DNA from: JBBKXR01 sp037969585
Lineage (GTDB): Bacteria; Verrucomicrobiota; Verrucomicrobiia; Verrucomicrobiales; DEV007
Assembly: GCA_037969585.1 (NCBI GenBank)
Contig: JBBKXR010000172.1
Location: 1 to 38,271 of the forward strand
DNA: 38,271 nt
Direction: 5' to 3'
Part shown: positions 16,610 through 24,235 of the stretch, in pieces
Numbering within the stretch: position 1 is the stretch's first letter
How the letters are laid out: every line of letters begins with the position of its first letter
Notes under the pieces: generated by a model
What the model saw: only the letters and a program-made list of their open reading frames with translations
Told to the model about the DNA's origin: nothing
Databases searched by the model: none
Position numbers and translations under genes: made by a program

Positions 16610-19600
16610 ATGCGCCTATCCCTAACTTATTTTCTAACCCTCTTTGCTTTTTCGGCGATGACGAGCGCTTTTGCCAATGACAAGCCTGCGAGGCCGAACA
16701 TCGTTTTCATTCTCGCCGATGATCTTGGCTGGGCGGACACCACGCTTTACGGGCATACCTCATTCTACAAAACGCCGCATATCGAGGCACTGGCGAAACG
16801 CGGCATGACCTTTGATCACGCTTACACCGCCAGCCCACTGTGCTCGCCGACGCGCTCGAGTATTCTCACCGGCATGAATCCGGCGCGCACCGGCCTGACC
16901 ACGCCGAACTGCCACCTACCGCAGGTCATCCTCAAAGCCAGCACTGGCGAGAAAGGCCCGCCCAACAAAAAATCGATCGGACCGAACTCCGTATCGCGGC
17001 TCGACACCAAGCACTTCACGCTCGCCGAAGCCATGAAAGAGGCAGGCTACGCGACCGGGCATTTCGACAAGTGGCACCTCGGTAAAGAACCCTACTCCCC
17101 TCTCGAGCACGGCTTTGATGTCGACGTTCCGCATTGGGCTGGCCCCGGTCCCGCCGGCAGTTTCGTGGCACCGTGGAAATTTCCCGACTTCGATGCCGAC
17201 ACGCCCAACCAGCACATCGAAGATCGCATGGCCAAGGAAGCCGTCGCCTTCATCGAGCAACACAAAGACGAGCCCTTTTTCCTCAACTACTGGATGTTCA
17301 GCGTTCACGCCCCCTTCGACGCCAAGCCGGATCTGATCGAAAAATATCGTAAAAGCGTCGACCCGAAGGATCCCCAACGCAGCCCCACTTACGCCGCCAT
17401 GGTTGAGAGCATGGACGACGCCGTCGGCACTCTGATGAACACGCTCGACCGACTGAAAATCGCCGACAACACCATCGTTATCTTTTTCTCCGACAACGGC
17501 GGCAACATGTACAACACCGTCGATGACACCACCCCGACCAGCAACGCCCCTTTGCGCGGCGGAAAGGCATCGATGTTTGAAGGCGGGGTGCGCGTGCCAT
17601 TGATCGTCAGCTGGCCTGGAATCGTGACGCCCGCCAGTCGAAATGCTTCGCACATTCACAGCGATGATTTTTATCCCACCCTGCTCGACATGCTCAACCT
17701 CAAAGCGCAGCCCGACCAGATTTTCGACGGGGTCAGCTTCCTTCCGGCGCTGAAGGGCAACGCGCACGAACGCGGCCCATCGTTCACCTACTTTCCTCAC
17801 GATCCGCCGGTGCCCGACTGGATCCCGCCGTCAGTTTCAGTACATGAAGGCGACTGGAAATTGATCCGTATATTTCACGGCGGCGAAAACGGTGCGCACC
17901 GATGGAAGCTGTTCAACCTCGCCGAAGATATCGGCGAAGCGAAGAACCTTGCCGACACCGAGCCTGAACGACTCAAACAGCTGGACACGCTGATCGAAGA
18001 TTTTTTGGACAACACCAAAGCTGCACGTCCGGTTCCGAATCCCAGCTTCAAGCCCGCGCTCTACATACCCGGGGAAGAAGGCCTCGGTAAAATCCGCACC
18101 CCGTCCGCTGCCACCAAGCCGGCACCGAAAGCGACCGCCCCCAAAGCCAACGCCGCCTCGCCAAAACAAAAAGCCACAACCACGAAACAGCCCAACGTCA
18201 TCGTCATTTTCACTGACGACCACGGCTACTCCGACCTGAGTTGCCAAGGCGTTTATGACGATGTGAAAACACCTCACATCGACGCTCTCGCCACCGGCGG
18301 CGTGCGCATGACCGACGGCTACTCCACGGCTCCTCAATGCGTACCGTCGCGCGGCGGTATACTCAGCGGTCAGTATCAAAACCGCTTCGGTCTGGAGTCG
18401 AACCCCGAGTTTCAAGACCAGACAGTGATGCAACGCTTCGGCGATTTATCGACTGTCGCCGAGCGGATGCAGAGTGCAGGCTACGCCACCGGCATGGCCG
18501 GCAAGTGGCATCTCGGACCCGACCGCAACATCGCCGAACACGGTTTCGACAAAACCTTCGTTAAAAATAGCAATGCTCCGGGATTCTGGAACATGGATCT
18601 CGACGGCAAAGACCTCAAGCCGACCGAACAAACCGGCGGTGGCTACCACCTCGACCTGATCGCCGATTTCGCCTGCGCCTTCATCGATCGACACAAGGAT
18701 CAGCCGTTCTATTTTTATCTCGCCCCGCGCGCACCCCACGTTCCACTCGATGCTCCACCTCACTATCTGAAACGCTTCCCCGGAAAAATGCCCGAACGTC
18801 GCCGCCAGGCACTGGCGATGCTCTCAGCTGTCGACGATGGCGTCGGTCGCATTATGGAGACGCTGCGCAAAAACCAACTGGAGGAAAACACCCTGATCTT
18901 TCTCATCGGCGACAACGGCGCACCGCTTAAGATTCACAAACTCGACGCGCCGGGCGGTGGTCCCGGCTGGGACGGATCCCTCAACGATCCAATGAACGGC
19001 GAAAAGGGCATGCTCGCCGAAGGCGGTATCCGCACCCCCTTCGTGGCCTATTGGAAAGGCACGATTCCCGGCGGCCAAATCTATCGGCACCCTGTCATCT
19101 CAATCGATACCACCGCCTCTGCCATTGCACTCGCCGGTCTGCCCGACGATCCGCAACTCGACGGTGTCAATCTGCTCCCCTATCTCACCGGCGCAAAATC
19201 CGGCGCGCCTCACGAAACTCTCTACTGGCGCTGGCTCGACCAATCCGCGATTCGTCAGGGCGATTGGAAATTCCTGCGCGGATCGAATCGCGAATACCTT
19301 TTTAACCTAAAGGATGACGTTGGCGAAACCAACAACCTGATCACCCAGCATGCGGAAAAGGCCAAGGCGCTGAAAAGCGAACTCAGCAAATGGGCCACCG
19401 ACCTCATTCCACCCGGTCTCGACGCCATGAGCACACCGGGCATGAACAAAGCAGGCAGCCAGGTCTTCGACTGGTATCTCGACGGCAAACGCGACATTCC
19501 GATTCCGACCGTGAAAGCGAAACCCGCGCCCACCGCCAAGGCCTCCCCCGATCGGTCGCAGGAAAAACTCTTCCAGCAACGCGACAAAGACCGTGACGGG

Positions 19601-19726
19601 AAAGTCACCTGGGAAGAATTTCTCGCCGGTCGCGGGCCGGATAAGGTGCCCGCCCTGAAGAAGGTTTTCGCTGCCAGGGACCGCAACCACAACGGCGTCT
19701 GGGAAAAATCCGAGTTGCCCAGGTAG
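16610..19726 (+). CDS. Secreted double sulfatase with EF-hand-like C-terminus
   Basis: A 1038-residue fusion of two complete type I sulfatases. The signal peptide is MRLSLTYFL to SAFA (1-22). Domain 1 starts NIVFILADDLGWAD (metal-binding Asp pair) and has the formylglycine motif C78-S-P-T-R, GKWHLG, and FFSDNGG. A Lys/Ala/Pro-rich linker (about 490-530) follows. Domain 2 starts NVIVIFTDDHGYSDLS, with C577-V-P-S-R, GKWHLG and FLIGDNGAP. The tail carries DKDRDGKVTWEEF and DRNHNGVWEKSEL, two EF-hand-like calcium loops. Both active sites look intact. The enzyme should hydrolyse sulfate esters of polysaccharides once matured by an anaerobic or FGE-type system, not encoded here. An earlier in-frame ATG (16568) is possible, but the signal peptide supports this one. 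Confidence 0.93.
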   Translation: MRLSLTYFLTLFAFSAMTSAFANDKPARPNIVFILADDLGWADTTLYGHTSFYKTPHIEALAKRGMTFDHAYTASPLCSPTRSSILTGMNPARTGLTTPNCHLPQVILKASTGEKGPPNKKSIGPNSVSRLDTKHFTLAEAMKEAGYATGHFDKWHLGKEPYSPLEHGFDVDVPHWAGPGPAGSFVAPWKFPDFDADTPNQHIEDRMAKEAVAFIEQHKDEPFFLNYWMFSVHAPFDAKPDLIEKYRKSVDPKDPQRSPTYAAMVESMDDAVGTLMNTLDRLKIADNTIVIFFSDNGGNMYNTVDDTTPTSNAPLRGGKASMFEGGVRVPLIVSWPGIVTPASRNASHIHSDDFYPTLLDMLNLKAQPDQIFDGVSFLPALKGNAHERGPSFTYFPHDPPVPDWIPPSVSVHEGDWKLIRIFHGGENGAHRWKLFNLAEDIGEAKNLADTEPERLKQLDTLIEDFLDNTKAARPVPNPSFKPALYIPGEEGLGKIRTPSAATKPAPKATAPKANAASPKQKATTTKQPNVIVIFTDDHGYSDLSCQGVYDDVKTPHIDALATGGVRMTDGYSTAPQCVPSRGGILSGQYQNRFGLESNPEFQDQTVMQRFGDLSTVAERMQSAGYATGMAGKWHLGPDRNIAEHGFDKTFVKNSNAPGFWNMDLDGKDLKPTEQTGGGYHLDLIADFACAFIDRHKDQPFYFYLAPRAPHVPLDAPPHYLKRFPGKMPERRRQALAMLSAVDDGVGRIMETLRKNQLEENTLIFLIGDNGAPLKIHKLDAPGGGPGWDGSLNDPMNGEKGMLAEGGIRTPFVAYWKGTIPGGQIYRHPVISIDTTASAIALAGLPDDPQLDGVNLLPYLTGAKSGAPHETLYWRWLDQSAIRQGDWKFLRGSNREYLFNLKDDVGETNNLITQHAEKAKALKSELSKWATDLIPPGLDAMSTPGMNKAGSQVFDWYLDGKRDIPIPTVKAKPAPTAKASPDRSQEKLFQQRDKDRDGKVTWEEFLAGRGPDKVPALKKVFAARDRNHNGVWEKSELPR

Positions 19727-19873
19727 ATCAAACTGCCGACCATTCGGTGCCCTGACAGCACCACCATGAACCACGACCTCTGCCGCAACTCAAAGCCAAT
19801 CTCAAGGGTGCTACTCGATTCTGCTCCGAGAACTGCAATCACTCGGCCCTCACCAACGACACCTCCGCGCCAA

Positions 19874-22444
19874 ATGAAACGTTTTTACCTGCTACTGATC
19901 TGCATCCTGTCGGCACTATCCCCTCCGTCCCCGCTGCAGGCGGATGAAAAACTCGATCAGCTGATTGCCGACATCGCACACAGCGAGATTCAGGCAAAAC
20001 GCGCCGTTGGCCTTACCGTCGGCGTCGGCCGGGGCGACGAAATTTTACACCTGAAAGGCTATGGGCTTGCTGACATTGAAAATTCACTGCCCGCCTCCGG
20101 GGACAGCGTGTATCGCATCGGCTCGATCACCAAGACCTTCACCGCTGCCGCCATCCTGTTGCTCGTCGAAGATGGAAAGCTGAATCTCGACGACCCGCTG
20201 ACAAAATTTCTACCTGATTATCCCGGCCCCGGAGGCGCTGCAACGGTGCGCAATCTACTGCAACACACCTCTGGAATTTTTAGCTTCACCGATGCTCCCG
20301 ACCATCGCCAGATCCTCCGTGATGACATGGATCACGAGCAGATCCTCGCCCGTTTTTGTCAACACGAGTTACATTTTTCGCCGGGTGAGGCGTACCGCTA
20401 TTGCAACTCCGGTTTCTACCTGCTCGGGATGATCATCGAGAAGGTCAGCGATAACAGTTACGAAGAATTTCTCGACCAGCGAATTTTTCAACCGCTCGAA
20501 CTCAGCTCGATCGCCTACGACCGGCACGCTAAAATCATCCCACATCGAGTCCACGGTTATTCGATCTGGGGAGAGAATCTAGTCAATGCGCCCTTCCTGA
20601 GCATGACCAAGCCGTTTGCCGCCGGCGCCCTTGTATCCGATGCCGGTGACCTGCTTCGCTGGTCACGCGCACTGCGACGCAACGACCTACTCAAGCCGGA
20701 CTCGTTCCAACAAATGATCACCCCCGGTCAACTCAACAACGGCCAAGCGATTGGCTACGGGCTCGGCTGTCAGGTAGAGACGCTTGATGGACATCAAGTC
20801 GTCCGTCATGGCGGTGGCATCCCGGGCTTCGTGACCGAGTGGACGCTCTTTCCAGAGAGCGAACTGAGCATCGTCGTACTGACTAACACCACCAGCACCA
20901 GGCCGCGCGCACTCGCCGACCGGATTGCCCGTTCGCTGCTAACGGCGAACACCACCGAAAAAACAAATGCGTCCAAGGTGCAAGCTTCGGCCAACGCCGC
21001 CACCAAACGCCCTCCCAATTTCGTCCTCATCTTCACCGACGATCAGGGCTACCAGGACGTCGGCTGTTTCGGTTCGCCCGACATTCGCACCCCACGACTC
21101 GATGCCATGGCCGCCGAAGGCATGCGCTTTACCGACTTTCACGCCCAGCCGTTCTGCGGACCATCGCGCACCGCGCTGATGACTGGCTGCTACCCGATGC
21201 GTGTCGCTGAACGCGGCAATATTAAAGAAGTGCACCCGGTCGTGCACAGTGACGAAGTCACCGTCGCCGAAGTTCTCAAATCGAAAGGCTACGCCACTGG
21301 CTGCTTTGGAAAATGGGACCTCGCCAGGCACTCGCAGACCGACTACCACCTCGACCTGTTTCCGACCCGGCAGGGCTTCGACTACTTCTTTGGAACACCG
21401 ACCAGCAACGACCGTTGGGTCAGTCTGTTCCGCGATGAAAAACTCATCGAAAAGGAGGCCGACATGGCGACCCTGACGCAGCGCTACACCGACGAAGCGA
21501 TTGGCTTCATGCGCAAAAATAAAGATCAGCCGTTCTTCGTCTATCTGCCGCACACCATGCCCCACACCCGGCTCGATGCGTCGCAGCCATTCAAAGGCAA
21601 AAGCAAGCGCGGCCTCTACGGCGACGTCATCGAAGAGATCGATTTTAATGTCGGACGCATCATCGACACCATTCGAGAACTCGGTGTCGCCGATAATACC
21701 TACCTGCTCTACACCAGCGACAACGGCCCATGGCTGAGCAAAAACAAAGACCATCAGGACGGCCATCTGCCGACCGACCACGGCGGATCCGCCGGCCCGC
21801 TACGCAGCGGCAAAGTCTCGACCTTTGAAGGCGGCACCCGCGTGCCGACCATCCTCTGGGGCCCCGGACGCGTACCTGCTGACAGCACCTGCGACAAACT
21901 CGCCAGCACGCTCGATATCCTGCCGACCTTCGCCGCGCTCGCTGGAGCAGATGCGGCGGTTCCACAAGATCGTGTCATCGACGGCGAGGACATCCGCCAC
22001 CTATTCCACGGCGCTTTCGACAAGGCCGATCCTGACAAAACCTTTTTCTACTACCTGCGCGTTCAACTTCAGGCGGTGCGCCAGGGGAAATGGAAACTCC
22101 ACCTGCCGCGCAACTCGGACATTCCCGGCCTGGTCCCGTTTTCCATCAATCGCCATATCGCCCCGCTTGATCGCGAGGACTTCACTCAGCCATTCCTCGT
22201 CAATCTCGAAGCGGATCTCGGCGAAACCACCAACGTCGCTGCCGACAACCCGCAAGTGGTCGAACAACTGCTCAGCCTTGCCGAGACGATGCGCGAAGAC
22301 CTTGGTGATTATGACCGGGCAGGCAAAAACATGCGCTTCTTTGACCTCGGCCCGGATCAAGTTCGCCCGACGACTCCACCACTACCGAAACAAGTAAAGC
22401 CTAAGTCGAAGGCGAAAGCCCAAGCACACGCAGAAAAAAAATGA
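19874..22444 (+). CDS. Secreted serine hydrolase (beta-lactamase fold) fused to a sulfatase
   Basis: An 856-residue two-domain exported protein. The signal peptide is MKRFYLLLICILSALSPP to LQA (1-23). Domain 1 (about 25-357) is a class C beta-lactamase/DD-peptidase-like serine hydrolase with S84-I-T-K87, Y176-C-N178 and HGG at 312-314. After a short Ala/Lys linker, domain 2 (from about 380) is a type I sulfatase with NFVLIFTDDQGYQDVG, formylglycine motif C428-G-P-S-R, GKWDLA (Asp replaces the usual His), and LLYTSDNGPW. The tail is Lys/Pro-rich. The hydrolase half could be an esterase removing acyl groups that block desulfation, but this is inference. The stop overlaps the next start by ATGA. 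Confidence 0.92.
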   Translation: MKRFYLLLICILSALSPPSPLQADEKLDQLIADIAHSEIQAKRAVGLTVGVGRGDEILHLKGYGLADIENSLPASGDSVYRIGSITKTFTAAAILLLVEDGKLNLDDPLTKFLPDYPGPGGAATVRNLLQHTSGIFSFTDAPDHRQILRDDMDHEQILARFCQHELHFSPGEAYRYCNSGFYLLGMIIEKVSDNSYEEFLDQRIFQPLELSSIAYDRHAKIIPHRVHGYSIWGENLVNAPFLSMTKPFAAGALVSDAGDLLRWSRALRRNDLLKPDSFQQMITPGQLNNGQAIGYGLGCQVETLDGHQVVRHGGGIPGFVTEWTLFPESELSIVVLTNTTSTRPRALADRIARSLLTANTTEKTNASKVQASANAATKRPPNFVLIFTDDQGYQDVGCFGSPDIRTPRLDAMAAEGMRFTDFHAQPFCGPSRTALMTGCYPMRVAERGNIKEVHPVVHSDEVTVAEVLKSKGYATGCFGKWDLARHSQTDYHLDLFPTRQGFDYFFGTPTSNDRWVSLFRDEKLIEKEADMATLTQRYTDEAIGFMRKNKDQPFFVYLPHTMPHTRLDASQPFKGKSKRGLYGDVIEEIDFNVGRIIDTIRELGVADNTYLLYTSDNGPWLSKNKDHQDGHLPTDHGGSAGPLRSGKVSTFEGGTRVPTILWGPGRVPADSTCDKLASTLDILPTFAALAGADAAVPQDRVIDGEDIRHLFHGAFDKADPDKTFFYYLRVQLQAVRQGKWKLHLPRNSDIPGLVPFSINRHIAPLDREDFTQPFLVNLEADLGETTNVAADNPQVVEQLLSLAETMREDLGDYDRAGKNMRFFDLGPDQVRPTTPPLPKQVKPKSKAKAQAHAEKK

Positions 22445-22812
22445 GCCAGCCACTCGACGTTCGATTGAAGCGTGTCTACGACGCCCCTGCCAAATGTGAC
22501 GGCCATCGATATCTGGTCGATCGCATCTGGCCGCGTGGCATTTCTAAAGAGGACGCTGAACTCGACGACTGGCTGAAAGCTATTGCCCCCTCGAACGAAT
22601 TGAGAAAATGGTTCGACCACGATCCGGACCGTTGGGCCGAATTCCGCCGACGCTACCTGTCCGAACTCAAAGAGCACCGCGACGCGCTGCGTGAACTGGG
22701 CGAGCAGGCCTGTAAGAAACGCATCACACTGGTCTACGGTGCCCGCGATCAAGAGCACAACCAAGCCATTGTCATCCGCCAGTATCTGAAGATGTTGATG
22801 CGAAACCAATGA
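22441..22812 (+). CDS. DUF488 family protein
   Basis: A 123-residue soluble protein with the DUF488 pattern: VRLKRVYDAPAKCDGHRYLV, DRIWPRGISKEDAELDDWLK, then PSNELRKWFDHDPDRWAEFR, RRYLSEL and a final KRITLVYGARDQEHNQA. Family function is unknown; members are short, basic-acidic mixed and cytoplasmic. It begins inside the stop of the serine hydrolase-sulfatase gene (ATGA at 22441-22444), and its own stop overlaps the next start the same way (22809-22812). No Shine-Dalgarno is seen, so translation probably depends on termination-reinitiation. The pairing with an exported enzyme is unexplained. Confidence 0.9.
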   Translation: MSQPLDVRLKRVYDAPAKCDGHRYLVDRIWPRGISKEDAELDDWLKAIAPSNELRKWFDHDPDRWAEFRRRYLSELKEHRDALRELGEQACKKRITLVYGARDQEHNQAIVIRQYLKMLMRNQ

Positions 22813-23159
22813 AATCGAGGCAGATCACAAAAACCGACAATCAGTGGCCCGACCTCAGTCAGTTGATGGCTGCCGAGGTGGTGTCGGTGGATCTGCGTGA
22901 CTCGGACGGCGCCCTGACGCTCGCTTTCAGCTCCAACTGCAGCATCGTCGTTCCTGCGCCGTGGCAATATTCATCCTGCCTGCTCGCGCTCTCCTCTGCT
23001 GAGTTTGATTCTACAAACCACGACCCCGAAAATATTTCTGAACTGGTCGGCCTGTGCGGCGCGAGCCTGACCGCCATCGAATCCGACGCCGATCATTTCG
23101 ATTTGATCCTCGGATCGATCCGAATCAGTGTTACTCAAGTTACCCCGCCCAATCCATGA
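22809..23159 (+). CDS. Hypothetical 116-residue protein
   Basis: No family is recognised with confidence. The protein alternates hydrophobic and polar residues, as in a small beta-rich fold: VVSVDLRDSDGALTLAFSSN, then IVVPAPWQYS, and near the end ISELVGLCGASLTAIESD followed by FDLILGSIRISV. The repeated plan (charged strand, hydrophobic strand, then again after the linker) vaguely recalls DUF6188-like proteins, but I would not assign it. It has no signal peptide or membrane segment. ATGA overlaps on both sides (22809-22812 and 23156-23159) lock it into a four-gene translational chain. Confidence 0.75.
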   Translation: MKSRQITKTDNQWPDLSQLMAAEVVSVDLRDSDGALTLAFSSNCSIVVPAPWQYSSCLLALSSAEFDSTNHDPENISELVGLCGASLTAIESDADHFDLILGSIRISVTQVTPPNP

Positions 23160-23626
23160 ACGAACATTTGATCGATCTCACTTTGCCTGCGCCCTCGCTC
23201 CAGTCCGACGAAACCGCACAGAGCGTATTGCTGAAAATTCTTGAGGCAATGAACTGCCGCACCGGAACGATTCACCGCCTCGACCCGGATTCGAACCTTC
23301 TCACGCTCGTCGCCCAGGTCGGCATTCCCGCCGAACTGCTCGACAAGGTCAATGCCATCCCGATCGGCAAAGGCATCGCCGGCGCCGCAGCGGAAAAACG
23401 CGATGCCGTGCAACTTTGCAACCTGCAGACCGACACTTCGGGCGTCGCCAGAGCGGATGCGAAGAAAACTCAAGTCGCCGGCTCATTGGCGGTGCCGATC
23501 ATCAATTGCGACGATCAACTGGTCGGCACCCTTGGCGTCGGCATGTTCGAACCGCACGAGTTCGATGACGATGAAACCGAAAAGCTGTGGGACATTTCCC
23601 GCTGGCTGGCGCCAAGCTTTTCCTGA
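23156..23626 (+). CDS. Small GAF-domain protein
   Basis: A 156-residue protein consisting essentially of one GAF domain, a small-molecule or chromophore-binding sensor fold. Landmarks are SVLLKILEAMNCRTGTIHRL, VAQVGIPAELLDKVNAIPIG, KGIAGAAAEKRDAVQLCNLQ, TDTSGVARADAKKTQVAGSL and VGTLGVGMFEPHEFDDDE. No output domain is present, so it may act on a partner protein. Cys residues are near the ligand pocket (NCR and LCN); a redox role is speculative. I start at the ATG at 23156 because it overlaps the previous stop as ATGA. A longer upstream reading would run inside the preceding gene. Last gene of the coupled set. Confidence 0.88.
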   Translation: MNEHLIDLTLPAPSLQSDETAQSVLLKILEAMNCRTGTIHRLDPDSNLLTLVAQVGIPAELLDKVNAIPIGKGIAGAAAEKRDAVQLCNLQTDTSGVARADAKKTQVAGSLAVPIINCDDQLVGTLGVGMFEPHEFDDDETEKLWDISRWLAPSFS

Positions 23627-23677
23627 TCGCCACCCTGGTCGCAATCGCTTTTCAATCATCACTGGGGACTCACCACA

Positions 23678-23799
23678 TTGTAGGTCGGGCGCTTCGCCTG
23701 ACCCTTGCGTTGGCCGAGCATCGCCAAAGCCTCCGATTACGAAAAGCGTGCCGCGGTCGCTGGCAGGCTTCGACGGCAAGCGGAGCGCATGCCCTACAA
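23678..23799. repeat. 122-bp element with imperfect terminal inverted repeats
   Basis: The left end TTGTAGGTCGGGCGCTTCGC (from 23678) and the reverse complement of the right end, TTGTAGGGCATGCGCTCCGC (ending 23799), agree at about 19 of 25 positions. The element sits between the convergent GAF and ppnP genes and encodes nothing recognisable. It resembles a miniature inverted-repeat element or long palindromic intergenic unit. No flanking target-site duplication was confirmed. Confidence 0.5.
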
Positions 23800-23841
23800 C
23801 TCATTTCCATCGTCAACGTATGAGGCAGACGGTCGGTCCAC

Positions 23842-24171
23842 TCAGTCCAGGAACGAGCAGATATATTCGAAAATGCCGTCGCTGACCGCGATGTCGAAAC
23901 CGCTGTTTGCGGGCACGTCAAAGAATTCACCTGCAGCATAGGCCGTCTCCGAATCGCTGCCCTTGAGTTTGACCACACAGCCACCGGCGACGACTTCCAT
24001 GCGCTCCGCCTTTTCAGTGCCGAAGTAAAACTCGCCGGGATAAATCAGTCCGAGCGTCTTTTTGCTGCCATCGGGAAAGACGATCGAGTGGCTGACCACC
24101 TTGCCGTCGAAATAGACATTGGCTTTGGCGACGGCGGTGACTTCGGTGAACTCAGTAGGGATTGCGGACAT
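23842..24171 (-). CDS. ppnP: Pyrimidine/purine nucleoside phosphorylase (PpnP, DUF1255)
   Basis: A small cupin-fold enzyme that phosphorolyses several nucleosides. The 109-residue protein has the family sequence AKANVYFDGKVVSHSI, FPDGSKKTLGLIYPGEFYFG, AERMEVVAGGCVVKL, the FFDVPANSGFDI core and the final YICSFL. E. coli PpnP is 94 residues. I use the ATG at 24169-24171 by family length, but an upstream ATG at 24229-24231 has a better ribosome-binding site (GGGAAG about 7-8 nt before it). It lies 4 bp after the sulfatase stop, so a 129-residue product with an odd N-terminal extension is possible. It probably shares a transcript with that sulfatase. Confidence 0.88.
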   Translation of the reverse strand: MSAIPTEFTEVTAVAKANVYFDGKVVSHSIVFPDGSKKTLGLIYPGEFYFGTEKAERMEVVAGGCVVKLKGSDSETAYAAGEFFDVPANSGFDIAVSDGIFEYICSFLD

Positions 24172-24235
24172 GATGGCTGACGAATAATTGAACTTGTCGA
24201 TCTCTGCAAGTGCAGGATGAATGACCGTCATCGGA

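Noticed and set aside
16916..17800. 294-codon minus-strand frame inside the double sulfatase
   Set aside because: Antisense shadow of sulfatase domain 1; no start context or domain.
20939..21781. 280-codon minus-strand frame inside the serine hydrolase-sulfatase gene
   Set aside because: Antisense to the sulfatase domain, repetitive Val/Gly composition, no family.
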